Below, piece after piece: positions 7,572-15,841 of a stretch of DNA of 64,000 bases. Position 1 is the first letter of the stretch, and every line of letters begins with the position of its first letter. Source of the stretch: Kibdelosporangium philippinense. Lineage in GTDB: Bacteria; Actinomycetota; Actinomycetes; Mycobacteriales; Pseudonocardiaceae. Location of the stretch: assembly GCF_021390435.2 (NCBI RefSeq), contig NZ_JAJVCN010000004.1:972501-1036500 (forward strand). The letters are read 5' to 3'. A model generated the notes under the pieces. The model was not told the origin of the DNA. It did not search any database and was given only the letters and a program-made list of their open reading frames with translations. The translations under genes and the position numbers were made by a program.

Positions 7572-9233
7572 TTACGGCGTCACCGGGATGTTGGTGAGGC
7601 CCTTGGGTGCGTTCGTCGCTGTGTTGGAGGCGTACACCACGTTGGGATTCGCGGCGCACTGCGAGACCGAGGTGATCTTGATGGCGTACTCGCCCGCTCC
7701 ACCGAGGTCCGATTTGTTGTTACGCCACGTGTTGCCGCATCCGTTGGCGAATGCCGGTGTCGTGCTTGGATTGTGGGTTTCGTAGCCGTTGGCGAAGGTG
7801 CCGGGGCTGCTGAAGGTGCCGGTGTTGTTCTCGATCAGGTACCCGGTTCCCTTCACGTCGACCCAAGAGTCGGCTGAGTTCTGGCCGCTGATCCCGCGTC
7901 CGTTGAACGTGTTGCCGCGGATCACGCCGTTCGCGGTGCCTTCCTTGACATCAATCGGTTCCGCCGCGATGTTCGGGCCGATCGTGTTGCTCAGCACCTG
8001 GACACGGTCGGCCTTGTCCACGCCGCCGTTGTTGCCGTGGCACGCCCAGTTCGAGCCCGCCGAACCAATGTAGACGCCTTCACCGTAGCCCTGCTGAACC
8101 AGACCAGTGTCGGTGATCACCGAGTCACGGATCACACTGTCGCCTGAGGACTTCCTGAAGTGCACGGCTTCCTCGTCCACATGGTGCACGTACACACTGG
8201 AAACCACGGCGTGGTGGGAATTGTCGATCACAATGCCCTTTTTGGACTCGGCAACGGTGAAGCCGGTCAGGTTCCAGTAAGGCGCGTTGTACAGCCAAAG
8301 CCCGTAGCCGGAATCCCAGCCCGCGGTCGGCGCCGGGCAGGACGGCGCCTCACCGGATGGACCATCGTTGATCAGAACGGCGTTTCGCGGTCCGGTCAAC
8401 GTGATGGGCTGAGCCGAGGTTCCTGGCTTGGTCGTCAGGAACGATCCACGGTACGTCCCGGCCGCGAGCTTGATTGTCTGGCCAGGGGCTGCGTTGGCCA
8501 GCGCAGCCTGCAGTTGCGCGGCAGTGCTGACGTCGACAACCGGGCCGCCACCGCCGCCCGACGAGGTCTTGACGGTGACCGGCGAGCTCGCTGCGGACGT
8601 GTTCCCGGCGGCATCGCGTGCACGGACGCTGAACGTGTACGAGGTGTCGGCCGAGAGCCCGGTGACTGCTGTGGACGTCGTCGAGGACGTTGCCACGACA
8701 GTGTTTCCTTGCAGGACCTGGTATTCGGTCACGCCCACGTTGTCCGTGGACGCGCCCCATTCCAAGGACACCGAACTCGACGTCACACCGGTTGACCGCA
8801 GGTTGCCAGGGACGGTCGGGGCCTGGTTGTCGACGGGCGGGGGAGCGCCGCATGCGACGCCGTTCACCGTGCAGCCAAGGGGAGTGCCGAGACCTGCGAC
8901 GTTGAAGCCGAAGCTTTCGCTCGCGCCAGGAGCGATATCGCCGTTATGTGTGGCGTTGGTGAACTTGTAGTGCTGGCCGGTCTGGGTCCGCACCGAGCTC
9001 CACGAGCTGCTGACCCTGCTCCCGGCAGGCAGATCGAATTCGAGAGTCCACGTCGTGGTCGCGGTGTCACCGCTGTTGGTCAGCGTGTACGTGGCGCCGT
9101 AACCGCTGTCCCATACCGAGGTCTGGGTGAACTTGGCGGTCAGCTGCGGCGCTGCCTGCGCGGCAGGGGTGACACCGACTAACGCGGCGAACACCGTCGC
9201 GGTGACCAGAATCGTGCCCCTGGTTCGGGACAT
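7572..9233 (-). CDS. Secreted CBM2-FN3-parallel beta-helix protein (putative polysaccharide lyase/hydrolase)
   Basis: 553 aa. The signal peptide (residues 1-28) is followed by a family 2 carbohydrate-binding module (about 30-128; conserved WTLEFDLPAG, SSWSS and Cys pair), a linker, a fibronectin type III domain (about 138-225), a Gly linker, and a right-handed parallel beta-helix (about 230-553; ISTAAQLQAAL-type opening and repeated N-x-I/V rungs). CBM2 binds cellulose or chitin. The beta-helix resembles pectate/chondroitin-type lyase folds but I cannot name the catalytic family. Probably a wall-polysaccharide-degrading exoenzyme; a palindrome lies 75 bp upstream of the start. Confidence 0.8.
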   Translation of the reverse strand: MSRTRGTILVTATVFAALVGVTPAAQAAPQLTAKFTQTSVWDSGYGATYTLTNSGDTATTTWTLEFDLPAGSRVSSSWSSVRTQTGQHYKFTNATHNGDIAPGASESFGFNVAGLGTPLGCTVNGVACGAPPPVDNQAPTVPGNLRSTGVTSSSVSLEWGASTDNVGVTEYQVLQGNTVVATSSTTSTAVTGLSADTSYTFSVRARDAAGNTSAASSPVTVKTSSGGGGGPVVDVSTAAQLQAALANAAPGQTIKLAAGTYRGSFLTTKPGTSAQPITLTGPRNAVLINDGPSGEAPSCPAPTAGWDSGYGLWLYNAPYWNLTGFTVAESKKGIVIDNSHHAVVSSVYVHHVDEEAVHFRKSSGDSVIRDSVITDTGLVQQGYGEGVYIGSAGSNWACHGNNGGVDKADRVQVLSNTIGPNIAAEPIDVKEGTANGVIRGNTFNGRGISGQNSADSWVDVKGTGYLIENNTGTFSSPGTFANGYETHNPSTTPAFANGCGNTWRNNKSDLGGAGEYAIKITSVSQCAANPNVVYASNTATNAPKGLTNIPVTP

Positions 9234-9308
9234 GGGCGGAAACCTCCGAGTGCAGGGCGGCGGTTTCCGATGAGCGTGACACGGTCACAGCGAGCAGGTC
9301 AATACTGA

Positions 9309-9323
9309 TAGGAAACTTTCCTA
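9309..9323. promoter_or_regulatory. Palindromic operator candidate TAGGAAAcTTTCCTA
   Basis: Perfect 7+7 dyad with a single central base, 75 bp upstream of the CBM2-beta-helix gene, in a locally AT-rich promoter region. Position suits regulation of that exoenzyme; the cognate regulator is not known to me. It is not a CebR box. Confidence 0.5.
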
Positions 9324-9476
9324 ACAATTACTGACGGGTTGCCTTGAGGATGAACGCCGTGTCAGCGCCACGCGACGGCGGCTCCCATGTCGACGTTTCA
9401 ACATCGTGAAACCCGGCTGAGGTGGTGGCAGGCCTCCTGACCCGATTCGGAGGATGATCAAGGAGGGACCAGCAGC

Positions 9477-10424
9477 CTAGTAGCGGCGCCAGTTCTCGGT
9501 ACGGCGGAGCCGGTCGAGCAGTTGCAGTGCCAGCTCCCGTGCTACCTCGGGCGCGTTCGTGGCGAGCGCGGGCGCTGTCAGTGCCTCGTCGCCGTTCGAG
9601 GTGATCGAATCATGGTTCCACTGATGGGGTCTTGGGAAGTTTTCCAAGGCGAACATGGTCGCGGGATCGCCGAGCCCGAGGTTCTTCAACGGCTTGAGCT
9701 CGACGACCGGTACGACCTGCTCGGTATTGGTGGTCAACCGGCCGATCAGGCCGACCAGCCTGGTCAGGATCGCTGTCGCGGAGTCCTCGTCGATGAACGC
9801 GATGTGCGCCCGGCCACCGGTTGGCAGGATCTCCCACGCGGCCATGTCGGCGTTGACAGCCATTCGTGCTCCGCCGAATCCGCCTGGCTCGGCCAGCGCG
9901 CTGGGACATGACACGGTCGTCTCGTAGTACTCGATGCGCTGGACAAGCTCGTCGGCGTCGGCGACGAGTCCGGACTCCCTGATGGCGCGGACCATGCGGT
10001 CAGGAAGGTCGCGCACCTGCGCAGCGGTGTACTTGAGCGCGTTGACTTGGATCACGTGCAGCGCCAACGTGACGCGTGACCACTGCTCCTGCGACATCAG
10101 CAGCCCGCTGTGGCTGCGCACTCTCGACAAAGGTTGCCACACAAGTGGTTCACGCTTGGCCGGAACGTTTCGCAGTGCCGTGACGACCTTCACGAGCAGG
10201 TCAGGGACCGAGCTGAACTCGGCGAACTGGCCGTTGCCCGCCGCTCCTGCCTGGCGGAACCCGATGATCGGAATGCCGAGCCGGGTGGCCTCGTCGAAGT
10301 TCTGATCAGCGCCGCGGCTGGTGAACAGGTACACGTCGGCGTACGCCAATGGCGAGATCTGGTGGCCAAGGGCGTGCACCATGGCAGGCAGTTCTTCGTG
10401 CTCCGACGAAACGAAGACCTTCAT
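9477..10424 (-). CDS. Hypothetical protein with DUF4062-like N-terminus
   Basis: 315 aa, cytoplasmic, no signal peptide. The N-terminus (KVFVSSEHEELPAMVHALG, then TRLGIPIIGFRQ near residue 60) resembles the opening of DUF4062 proteins, but the domain would be short and lacks the usual 'KVFVSST..DL..ER' continuation, so this is tentative. The remaining 220 residues are alpha-rich and unrecognised. Start at 10424 where the KVFVSS motif begins; GGAGG lies just upstream. It follows the LacI-type gene on the same strand after 47 bp and may be co-transcribed with it. Confidence 0.65.
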   Translation of the reverse strand: MKVFVSSEHEELPAMVHALGHQISPLAYADVYLFTSRGADQNFDEATRLGIPIIGFRQAGAAGNGQFAEFSSVPDLLVKVVTALRNVPAKREPLVWQPLSRVRSHSGLLMSQEQWSRVTLALHVIQVNALKYTAAQVRDLPDRMVRAIRESGLVADADELVQRIEYYETTVSCPSALAEPGGFGGARMAVNADMAAWEILPTGGRAHIAFIDEDSATAILTRLVGLIGRLTTNTEQVVPVVELKPLKNLGLGDPATMFALENFPRPHQWNHDSITSNGDEALTAPALATNAPEVARELALQLLDRLRRTENWRRY

Positions 10425-10471
10425 CGCATCCTCCTTGCCGAAGTGTCGCCACAGCACGCGAACGTGTTAAC

Positions 10472-11440
10472 TCACGCGCTGTCGCCGTGCACGAGTTCCG
10501 GCATCACGAGTTCGCCGGGATCGCTTGTCGGGCCGGCGATCTCCGCGACCGCGCGGGCTACAAGGGTGTCAGCGATGTATCCAATGGGGATGGACAACGT
10601 CGTCAACGTCGGGGTGAGAAGCTTTCCGACCATGCTGCCGTCGAACCCGGTCACCGCAAGATCGCTTCCGACAAGGATTCCGCGCTGGGCCGCGGCCGAA
10701 TAGACCGCGCTGGCAAGGACATCACTGCCGGTCACGACGGCTGTCGGCGGGTCGTCCAGCAGGACGTCGAGCGCGGCCGAGACGTGCCGAGGTTCCGGCG
10801 ATGGGCTCACGACCCTGGCAGGAAGGCCGGATTCGGTTACTGCCGCACGGAATCCGGTTTCGCGGGACACGTCCCAGCTTCCCTGCGGCGCGTATCCGAA
10901 GAACGCAAGGCGTTTGTGGCCCTGCTCGATCAAGTACGTTGTCACCGCGTGGATCGCGGCTTGGTTGTCGATGTCGACCCAGTTCTGCGGCTGTTCAGGT
11001 GCTGTCCGGCCGAAGCACGCGAAGGGAACCCCGCGTGCTGCCAACGTTTTCACGCGGACGTCGTTCGGCTCGATGTTGGCGAGGATGACCGCGTCCGCGA
11101 CACCTGCTTGCAGCAATTCGTCGGTTTCACCGGGTGTTAGGACGAGATGATGACCCCGCGCCCCGGCCGCTGACGTCAGCGCCGACATGAATTCGAGCAT
11201 GATCGTTTTGCCGGTTGGGAAATCCCCGGCCGAGATGGGGTACGCGAGGCTTCCGCTGCGCCTGGTCCGCAGGCTGGCCGCGCCGGAATGCGGCCGGTAG
11301 TTCAGGCTGTCGATGGCGGCGAGGACTCGTTCGCGAGTCGCCGAACCCACGCGCCCGGTCGAGCGCAGGACGTTCGACACCGTCTGGTGTGAGACGCCTG
11401 CTTCGCGGGCGACGTCGTGAATCGTGGTTCTGGTTGACAC
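10472..11440 (-). CDS. LacI-family transcriptional regulator
   Basis: 322 aa. HTH (TIHDVAREAGVSHQTVSNVLRSTG, residues 6-29), hinge (HSGAASLRTRRSG) and a full effector-binding domain ending VTGFDGSMVG...LTTLSIP. No sugar-transport genes are adjacent on this strand; the neighbours downstream are the DUF4062-like protein and, further, the CBM2 exoenzyme. The ligand cannot be deduced. A LacI-type AACGTT-centred site sits about 55 bp upstream and may be its own operator. Confidence 0.85.
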   Translation of the reverse strand: MSTRTTIHDVAREAGVSHQTVSNVLRSTGRVGSATRERVLAAIDSLNYRPHSGAASLRTRRSGSLAYPISAGDFPTGKTIMLEFMSALTSAAGARGHHLVLTPGETDELLQAGVADAVILANIEPNDVRVKTLAARGVPFACFGRTAPEQPQNWVDIDNQAAIHAVTTYLIEQGHKRLAFFGYAPQGSWDVSRETGFRAAVTESGLPARVVSPSPEPRHVSAALDVLLDDPPTAVVTGSDVLASAVYSAAAQRGILVGSDLAVTGFDGSMVGKLLTPTLTTLSIPIGYIADTLVARAVAEIAGPTSDPGELVMPELVHGDSA

Positions 11441-11493
11441 GAATGTCCCCTTGACTTCATCCGCTGCGGTGGGATGCTGGTTCGCGGCAATGA

Positions 11494-11505
11494 TAGAACG
11501 TTAAA
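11494..11505. promoter_or_regulatory. Possible LacI-type operator (AACGTT core)
   Basis: TAGAACGTTAAA: the central AACGTT is a perfect palindrome with a CG centre, as in many LacI-family operators; the outer bases are only partly symmetrical. It lies 54-65 bp upstream of the LacI-family start at 11440. The rest of 11441-11649 shows nothing else I can support. Confidence 0.35.
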
Positions 11506-11649
11506 CCAGCGAGCCGTCCATGGTTGAGCGGCGGCTCGTGCCCGCGGCCACGGCATGCGTAGCTGGGAGCCTTGCCCACTCGGTGTGGGGCAGGCCGGTT
11601 CCGGTCAGTCGAGGTGGTGGCGTAGGTGCGTGTGATCGACGGCTGCCGC

Positions 11650-11692
11650 TGCTGTCGTTCACCTGCCGTCCACAGCAGCGTGAACGACAGCA
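11650..11692 (-). terminator. Intrinsic terminator of the VOC gene
   Basis: Perfect 13-bp inverted repeat TGCTGTCGTTCAC / GTGAACGACAGCA with a 17-nt loop, immediately downstream of the VOC gene stop (11700). Confidence 0.75.
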
Positions 11693-11699
11693 CGCGAAC

Positions 11700-12071
11700 T
11701 CAGTCAGGGATGTACAGACAGAAGGGATGCCCGGCCGGATCGAGAAAGACACGGACCTTGTCCTGTGGCTGGTAGTCGGCGAGCACGGCGCCGGTTGTCA
11801 AGGCGTGTGCGCTGGCGGCTTCGAGATCGTCGACCGCGATGTCCAGGTGCAACATCATCAGTTGCTGTCCTGGATGAGCTGGCCATGCTGGCCGTTCGTA
11901 GAGCTCCTCGGTCTGGAACGACAGCCCGGTGCCGCCGCCCTTCGGCCTGATCGTGACCCAGGTCTTCTCCCGCTCGATCACTTCCCAGCCGAGCAGTTCA
12001 CGGTAGAACTCGGCCAGGTCACCCGCGTCGGGTGCGTCAAGGACGACTGAGGTCAACGTCATCTGTGCCAT
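11700..12071 (-). CDS. VOC-superfamily (glyoxalase/bleomycin-resistance-like) protein
   Basis: 123 aa with the two beta-alpha-beta-beta-beta halves of the vicinal-oxygen-chelate fold: 'VVLDAPDAGDLAEFYRELLGWEV' opens the first half, 'HLDIAVDDLEAA' the second, and 'VFLDPAGHPFCLYI' closes it with the usual metal-ligand Glu/His positions partly changed (last position is Leu-Tyr rather than Glu). Substrate unknown. An alternative start three codons in is equally possible. Monocistronic, bounded by a terminator. Confidence 0.82.
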   Translation of the reverse strand: MAQMTLTSVVLDAPDAGDLAEFYRELLGWEVIEREKTWVTIRPKGGGTGLSFQTEELYERPAWPAHPGQQLMMLHLDIAVDDLEAASAHALTTGAVLADYQPQDKVRVFLDPAGHPFCLYIPD

Positions 12072-12204
12072 GACTGCGGAGTACCCACCCGAGCGGATGC
12101 TGTCACACCCCAGCTACGTACGACGAAAGCATGGGCGATTTCGGGAACTCGACGGCGGGTCTCAGCCGACTAGTGGGCAGAGGACTTTCACTGGGAGGTA
12201 GACC

Positions 12205-12888
12205 TTGCAACGCCGTACTTTCCTGCGCGCGTCCGCCCTGTCCGCGGGCGTGATGCCGATGGGCGCGCCGATCGCCGAAGCCGAGCAGTCGACACTGCGT
12301 GTTCAGGTCCTAGCTTACGAAGGCGCGGAAGAACTCGACTTCGTCGCACCCTTTGACGTGCTGGCCATGGCTGGCCACATGAGCAACAACCGCATCCGTA
12401 CCACCCTGGTCTCGACCAACAAGCCCACCACGATCACAGCATCGAAAGGGATGCGCATCGAAGTACCGCGCGGGTGGTCGCCGCAGGACGCTGACATCCT
12501 TGTGGTGCCGGGCGGTGGGTTTGCCAACCGACCGGGATCGGGACTGGCCAAATTGTTGGCGGACAAGGTGTTCATGCGACGCCTCGCGGCTGTCGAAGCC
12601 GTCACGGTCGGTGTCTGCACCGGCGTGATGGCTTTGTCCGCGGCTGGATTCACCAAAGGCAGGTCCGCCACCACGCACGCGGGCGCCAAGGCGGATCTCG
12701 CCGCGCAAGGCGCGACGGTGATCAACGCGCGCGTGGTCGACGACGGCGACCTCGTCACCTGTGGCGGCATCACGTCCGGTTTGGACGCTGCGATCTGGCT
12801 GGTCGAGCGGTTTCTTGGCCCGCAACTGGCCACCCAGGTCGAGACCGTCATGGAGTACGAGCGCCGAGGCACGGTCTGGCGTAGCTGA
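12205..12888 (+). CDS. Tat-exported DJ-1/PfpI-family protein
   Basis: 227 aa. Starts with TTG at 12205 preceded by GGGAGG at six bases. The N-terminus QRRTFLRASALS is a twin-arginine signal motif with a short hydrophobic stretch, so export through Tat is predicted. From residue 32 it is a glutamine-amidotransferase-like DJ-1/PfpI domain: EGAEELDFVAPFDVL, PGGG (102-105) and the nucleophile elbow VGVCTG with Cys138, followed by THAGAKADL. This resembles the isonitrile-hydratase/AraC-N-terminal subgroup. The reaction is unknown. A following IS110 element begins within a few bases of its stop. Confidence 0.82.
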   Translation: MQRRTFLRASALSAGVMPMGAPIAEAEQSTLRVQVLAYEGAEELDFVAPFDVLAMAGHMSNNRIRTTLVSTNKPTTITASKGMRIEVPRGWSPQDADILVVPGGGFANRPGSGLAKLLADKVFMRRLAAVEAVTVGVCTGVMALSAAGFTKGRSATTHAGAKADLAAQGATVINARVVDDGDLVTCGGITSGLDAAIWLVERFLGPQLATQVETVMEYERRGTVWRS

Positions 12889-12964
12889 TCCGAAAATCGA
12901 TGGTGAGTGGGCAGGCCGAAGGCACCCGGCGTAGCGCAGCGGAGCCGGGTTGGTAGTTGGGTTG

Positions 12965-14233
12965 TCAGGCCGCGGGTTCGAGGGTGACGCGATAGCCCAG
13001 AGCGGCCAGTTGGCTGATGTGGTTGCGGACCTTGCGTTGAGTGTTGGTGTGCTGGACGAAGTAGTCGGCGCCGAGGTCACGGAACCGGGCGTTGGGGTCG
13101 GATAACAGGTGCCACATGATCACGAGAATGGAACGGCCGACCGCGACGATGGCCTTCTTGGCGCCACTGCGGCGAGCGATGCGCCGGTAGCGTTCGCCGA
13201 GAAAAGTGTTGGTCCTGCTGGCGGACACTGCGGCCTCGCCCAGGATTCGGGCCAGGTAAGGGTTGCCGTGCCCGGTGGCAGCTTTGCCTTTCTTCTTGCC
13301 GGCCGACTCCGACACCCCGGGAGCGAACTTGGCCCAGGAACACAGGTGGCCCGGAGTTGGGAAGCGTGCCATGTCCAGCCCGATCTCGGCGATGGCTACC
13401 TGGGCGGCGGTGCGCCCGACGCCGGTGATCTCATCAAGCTGGTCGACCGCTGTGGCGAAAGGGGCGATCAACTCCTCGATCGCGGCATCCACTCGGGCGA
13501 CGTCAGCGATCCCGGCATCCACCCGGGCCAGCATGGTCGACAACAGGAACGCGTGATGATCGGTGAAAAACCCGGTGAACGCCTCTTCCAGCCTGCCGAT
13601 CTTGCGCCGCATCGAGGTGCGGGCCAGCTGCGCGAGTACCTTCGGGTCCCGCTGCCCGGCGACCAGCGCGGCCAGCATGGCCCGGCCGGACACCCCGAAG
13701 ATGTCCGAGACCACCACCGAGAGCTTGATCTGGGCATCTTCCAGGAGCTTTTCCACCCGCTGCTTCTCCGCGGTGCAGACCTCGACCAGGTCACGCCGAT
13801 ACCGGGTCAGATCCCGTAGCCGGCGGATCGGTGACGGCGGGACAAAACTGGGCCGGATCATCTGCCGTTCGGCGACCTTGCACAACCACACCGCGTCCAA
13901 TCGATCCGTCTTCGGCCGGCCGGGCAGATGCTTGACATCGCGGGCGTTGACCAGCCAGGTCTCGAACCCGTGCGCCTCCAACAGGTAGAACACCGGCTTC
14001 CAATAGTCCGATGTGGACTCCATGACCACCCGGGTCACGCCCAGCCCGGCCAGCCGATCAGCCAGCACCAGCAACGACCGGGTCATCGTCGAGTACGGCC
14101 GGACCTCCTGCAGCCGCTTACCCGGACGCGCCTCATCGGGCACCCGGACACAACACATCACCTCGGCCTTACCGATATCCAACGCGGCCACCCGCGCGAT
14201 GATCTCCTCGTTGTCCTGTGTCTGCTCCAACAT
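12965..14233 (-). CDS. IS110-family transposase
   Basis: 422 aa, full length for the family. The N-terminal DEDD (RuvC-like) domain has ALDIGKAEV at residues 17-25 and VVMESTSDYW near 90. A central coiled-coil region follows, and the C-terminal Transposase_20 domain contains DEITGVGRTAAQ and the conserved serine region PGHLCSWAKFAPGVSESAGK. The gene is intact, so the element may be active. It recombines without terminal repeats and, in this family, is guided by an RNA transcribed from the element's non-coding end. Confidence 0.93.
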   Translation of the reverse strand: MLEQTQDNEEIIARVAALDIGKAEVMCCVRVPDEARPGKRLQEVRPYSTMTRSLLVLADRLAGLGVTRVVMESTSDYWKPVFYLLEAHGFETWLVNARDVKHLPGRPKTDRLDAVWLCKVAERQMIRPSFVPPSPIRRLRDLTRYRRDLVEVCTAEKQRVEKLLEDAQIKLSVVVSDIFGVSGRAMLAALVAGQRDPKVLAQLARTSMRRKIGRLEEAFTGFFTDHHAFLLSTMLARVDAGIADVARVDAAIEELIAPFATAVDQLDEITGVGRTAAQVAIAEIGLDMARFPTPGHLCSWAKFAPGVSESAGKKKGKAATGHGNPYLARILGEAAVSASRTNTFLGERYRRIARRSGAKKAIVAVGRSILVIMWHLLSDPNARFRDLGADYFVQHTNTQRKVRNHISQLAALGYRVTLEPAA

Positions 14234-14414
14234 CGGCCTCTCCCCGAGCGTCCGGCGGGGCGGCTACCCGCGGGAGCCCAGGCAACAACGAATCTGATCC
14301 GCGTGCTCGAAGCAACAATCAAGGGCCCACCAAGGGCTCCCAGCGTCCGACTAACGCACGGCCTTCACAGACCATAGAGACAACGACGTCAGCGGGCAGC
14401 CAACACCGATTTTC
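14234..14414 (-). ncRNA. Candidate IS110 bridge RNA leader
   Basis: Non-coding leader immediately 5' of the transposase. On the transposase strand GGGAGCCC (14341-14334) can pair with GGGCTCCC (14279-14272), closing a 54-nt region that carries further short pairings. Known members of the IS110 group (for example IS621) express a structured bridge RNA of about 180 nt from this position; that this leader does so is inference from position and the stem. Confidence 0.45.
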
Positions 14415-14451
14415 ACCCCTCAACGGGCGTCTTCACCAGAGGACAGACTGA

Positions 14452-15765
14452 CTAACGCCCGAACTCTGGGTCACTCCCGGCAATGAACGCCTGCCGGGGG
14501 TGTTCCACCGACGCCAACGACACGATGTCCCTGCCGTAGAACACAGCCGTCAGCCACACGGCCAGCACCCGCACCTTGCGTTCCCAACTCGGCACGGCAA
14601 GGACGTGATAACCGCGGTGCATCAACCAAGCAAGGAACCCCTTGATCACGATCCACCGCCACTGGAAGATGCCCCGGCCGATCCCGAGTGTGGCCACAGC
14701 GCCAAGGCTGTGGTGCACGTAATCCTTGGGCTTACGGCCCCGCAACGACTTCGCGATGTTCTTGGCCAGCAACTTGCCCTGGCGGTACGCGTGCTGAGCG
14801 TTCGGCACCGTGAGCGCACCAGGCTTGTCCGACGCAAGGTCAGGCACAGCGGCGTTGTCGCCCGCTGCCCACGCGTCCTCGACCCCTGGGATACGCAGAT
14901 CCGCGGTGACGATCATCCGGCCGAGCTCGTCCACCGGAAGGTCGGTGTGCTTGTGCACCACCGGGTTCGCCGCGTTGCCTGCCGTCCACACGATCAGGTT
15001 CGAGTCGAATTCCTCGCCGCTCGACAGCACGATGTGACCGTCCACAGCGGACGCAACCGTCGTGTTCAGGTGCACGTGGGCGCCGCGCTTCTCCAACGAC
15101 CGCACGACCCACGAGCCGGGGCGGTCGGTGACCTCGGGCAGGATCCGCCCGGCCGCTTCGACCAGGTGGAACCGCAGCTCGCTCGCCTCCAGCTCCGGGT
15201 ACCGCTTGAGCACGGCCTTGGCCAGCGAGAACACCTCCGCGAACCCTTCGACGCCGGTGAAACCGCCGCCGACGAACGTGACCGTGAGCAGCCGTTGCCT
15301 TGTCGGGCCCGGTTCGAGCACCGCGGCACGGTCGAACGCGGTCAGCAACCGGTCGCGGATGGCCACGGCTTCCTCGATGTGTTTGAGCCCGATCGCGTGT
15401 TCGGCGATGCCCGGCACCGGGAACTTCCGGATGACCGCGCCCGCCGTGACCACGATGATGTCGTAGGTGACGTCGAACGTCGGCCCGTCCATGGGGCAGA
15501 CGGTGACTGTGCGGTTCTCGTGGTCGATCTGGGTCACCATCCCGGCCACGAGCTTGGTGCGGCGCAGGTGCCTGCGCAGCGAGATCGCCGCGTGTCGCGC
15601 CTCGATCGAACCGGCCGCGACCTCGGGAAGGAACGGCTGGTAGGTCATGTACGGGCGGGGATCGACGAGTATCAGCTCGGCCTCGTCCTTACGCAGCTTC
15701 TTCTCGAGTTTCCAAGCGGTGTAGAAGCCGGCGTAGCCACCGCCGACCACCAGGATCTTGCGCAT
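14452..15765 (-). CDS. ndh: Type II NADH dehydrogenase (NDH-2)
   Basis: 437 aa, single-subunit non-proton-pumping NADH:menaquinone oxidoreductase of the respiratory chain, bound to the inner face of the membrane. FAD-binding GGGYAGFYTAWKLEKKL at residues 8-24; NAD-binding VTFVGGGFTGVEGFAEV near 160-176; second FAD motif DAWAAGDNAAVPD near 300; C-terminal amphipathic/hydrophobic membrane anchor (IFQWRWIVIKGFLAWLMHRGYHVLAVP, about 365-391). Ends within a few tens of bases of the IS110 element but appears complete. Confidence 0.92.
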   Translation of the reverse strand: MRKILVVGGGYAGFYTAWKLEKKLRKDEAELILVDPRPYMTYQPFLPEVAAGSIEARHAAISLRRHLRRTKLVAGMVTQIDHENRTVTVCPMDGPTFDVTYDIIVVTAGAVIRKFPVPGIAEHAIGLKHIEEAVAIRDRLLTAFDRAAVLEPGPTRQRLLTVTFVGGGFTGVEGFAEVFSLAKAVLKRYPELEASELRFHLVEAAGRILPEVTDRPGSWVVRSLEKRGAHVHLNTTVASAVDGHIVLSSGEEFDSNLIVWTAGNAANPVVHKHTDLPVDELGRMIVTADLRIPGVEDAWAAGDNAAVPDLASDKPGALTVPNAQHAYRQGKLLAKNIAKSLRGRKPKDYVHHSLGAVATLGIGRGIFQWRWIVIKGFLAWLMHRGYHVLAVPSWERKVRVLAVWLTAVFYGRDIVSLASVEHPRQAFIAGSDPEFGR

Positions 15766-15841
15766 GACGTCCCCTTTCTCTTCTCACAGGCTTGGACGGC
15801 ACAGCCAAGCCCGCTGTGACAAGCCAGGGACGTGGCTGTGG

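Larger units (their letters stand above)
12892..14414 (-). mobile_element. IS110-family insertion sequence (ends approximate)
   Basis: A single DEDD transposase plus a non-coding leader of about 180 bp and a short trailer. Outer limits are tentative: GAAAATCG at 12892-12899 and its inverse CGATTTTC at 14407-14414 would give a 1523-bp element, within the family's usual size, but IS110 elements generally lack terminal inverted repeats, so the match may be chance. In the trailer, ACCCGGC (12924-12930) pairs with GCCGGGT (12944-12950). No target duplication can be shown. Lies between the DJ-1 and NDH-2 genes without visibly interrupting either. Confidence 0.7.

Noticed and set aside
12924..12950. 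Stem ACCCGGC/GCCGGGT after the transposase as an independent terminator
   Set aside because: It lies within the probable IS110 trailer and is described there; a 7-bp stem without a U tract is not convincing alone.
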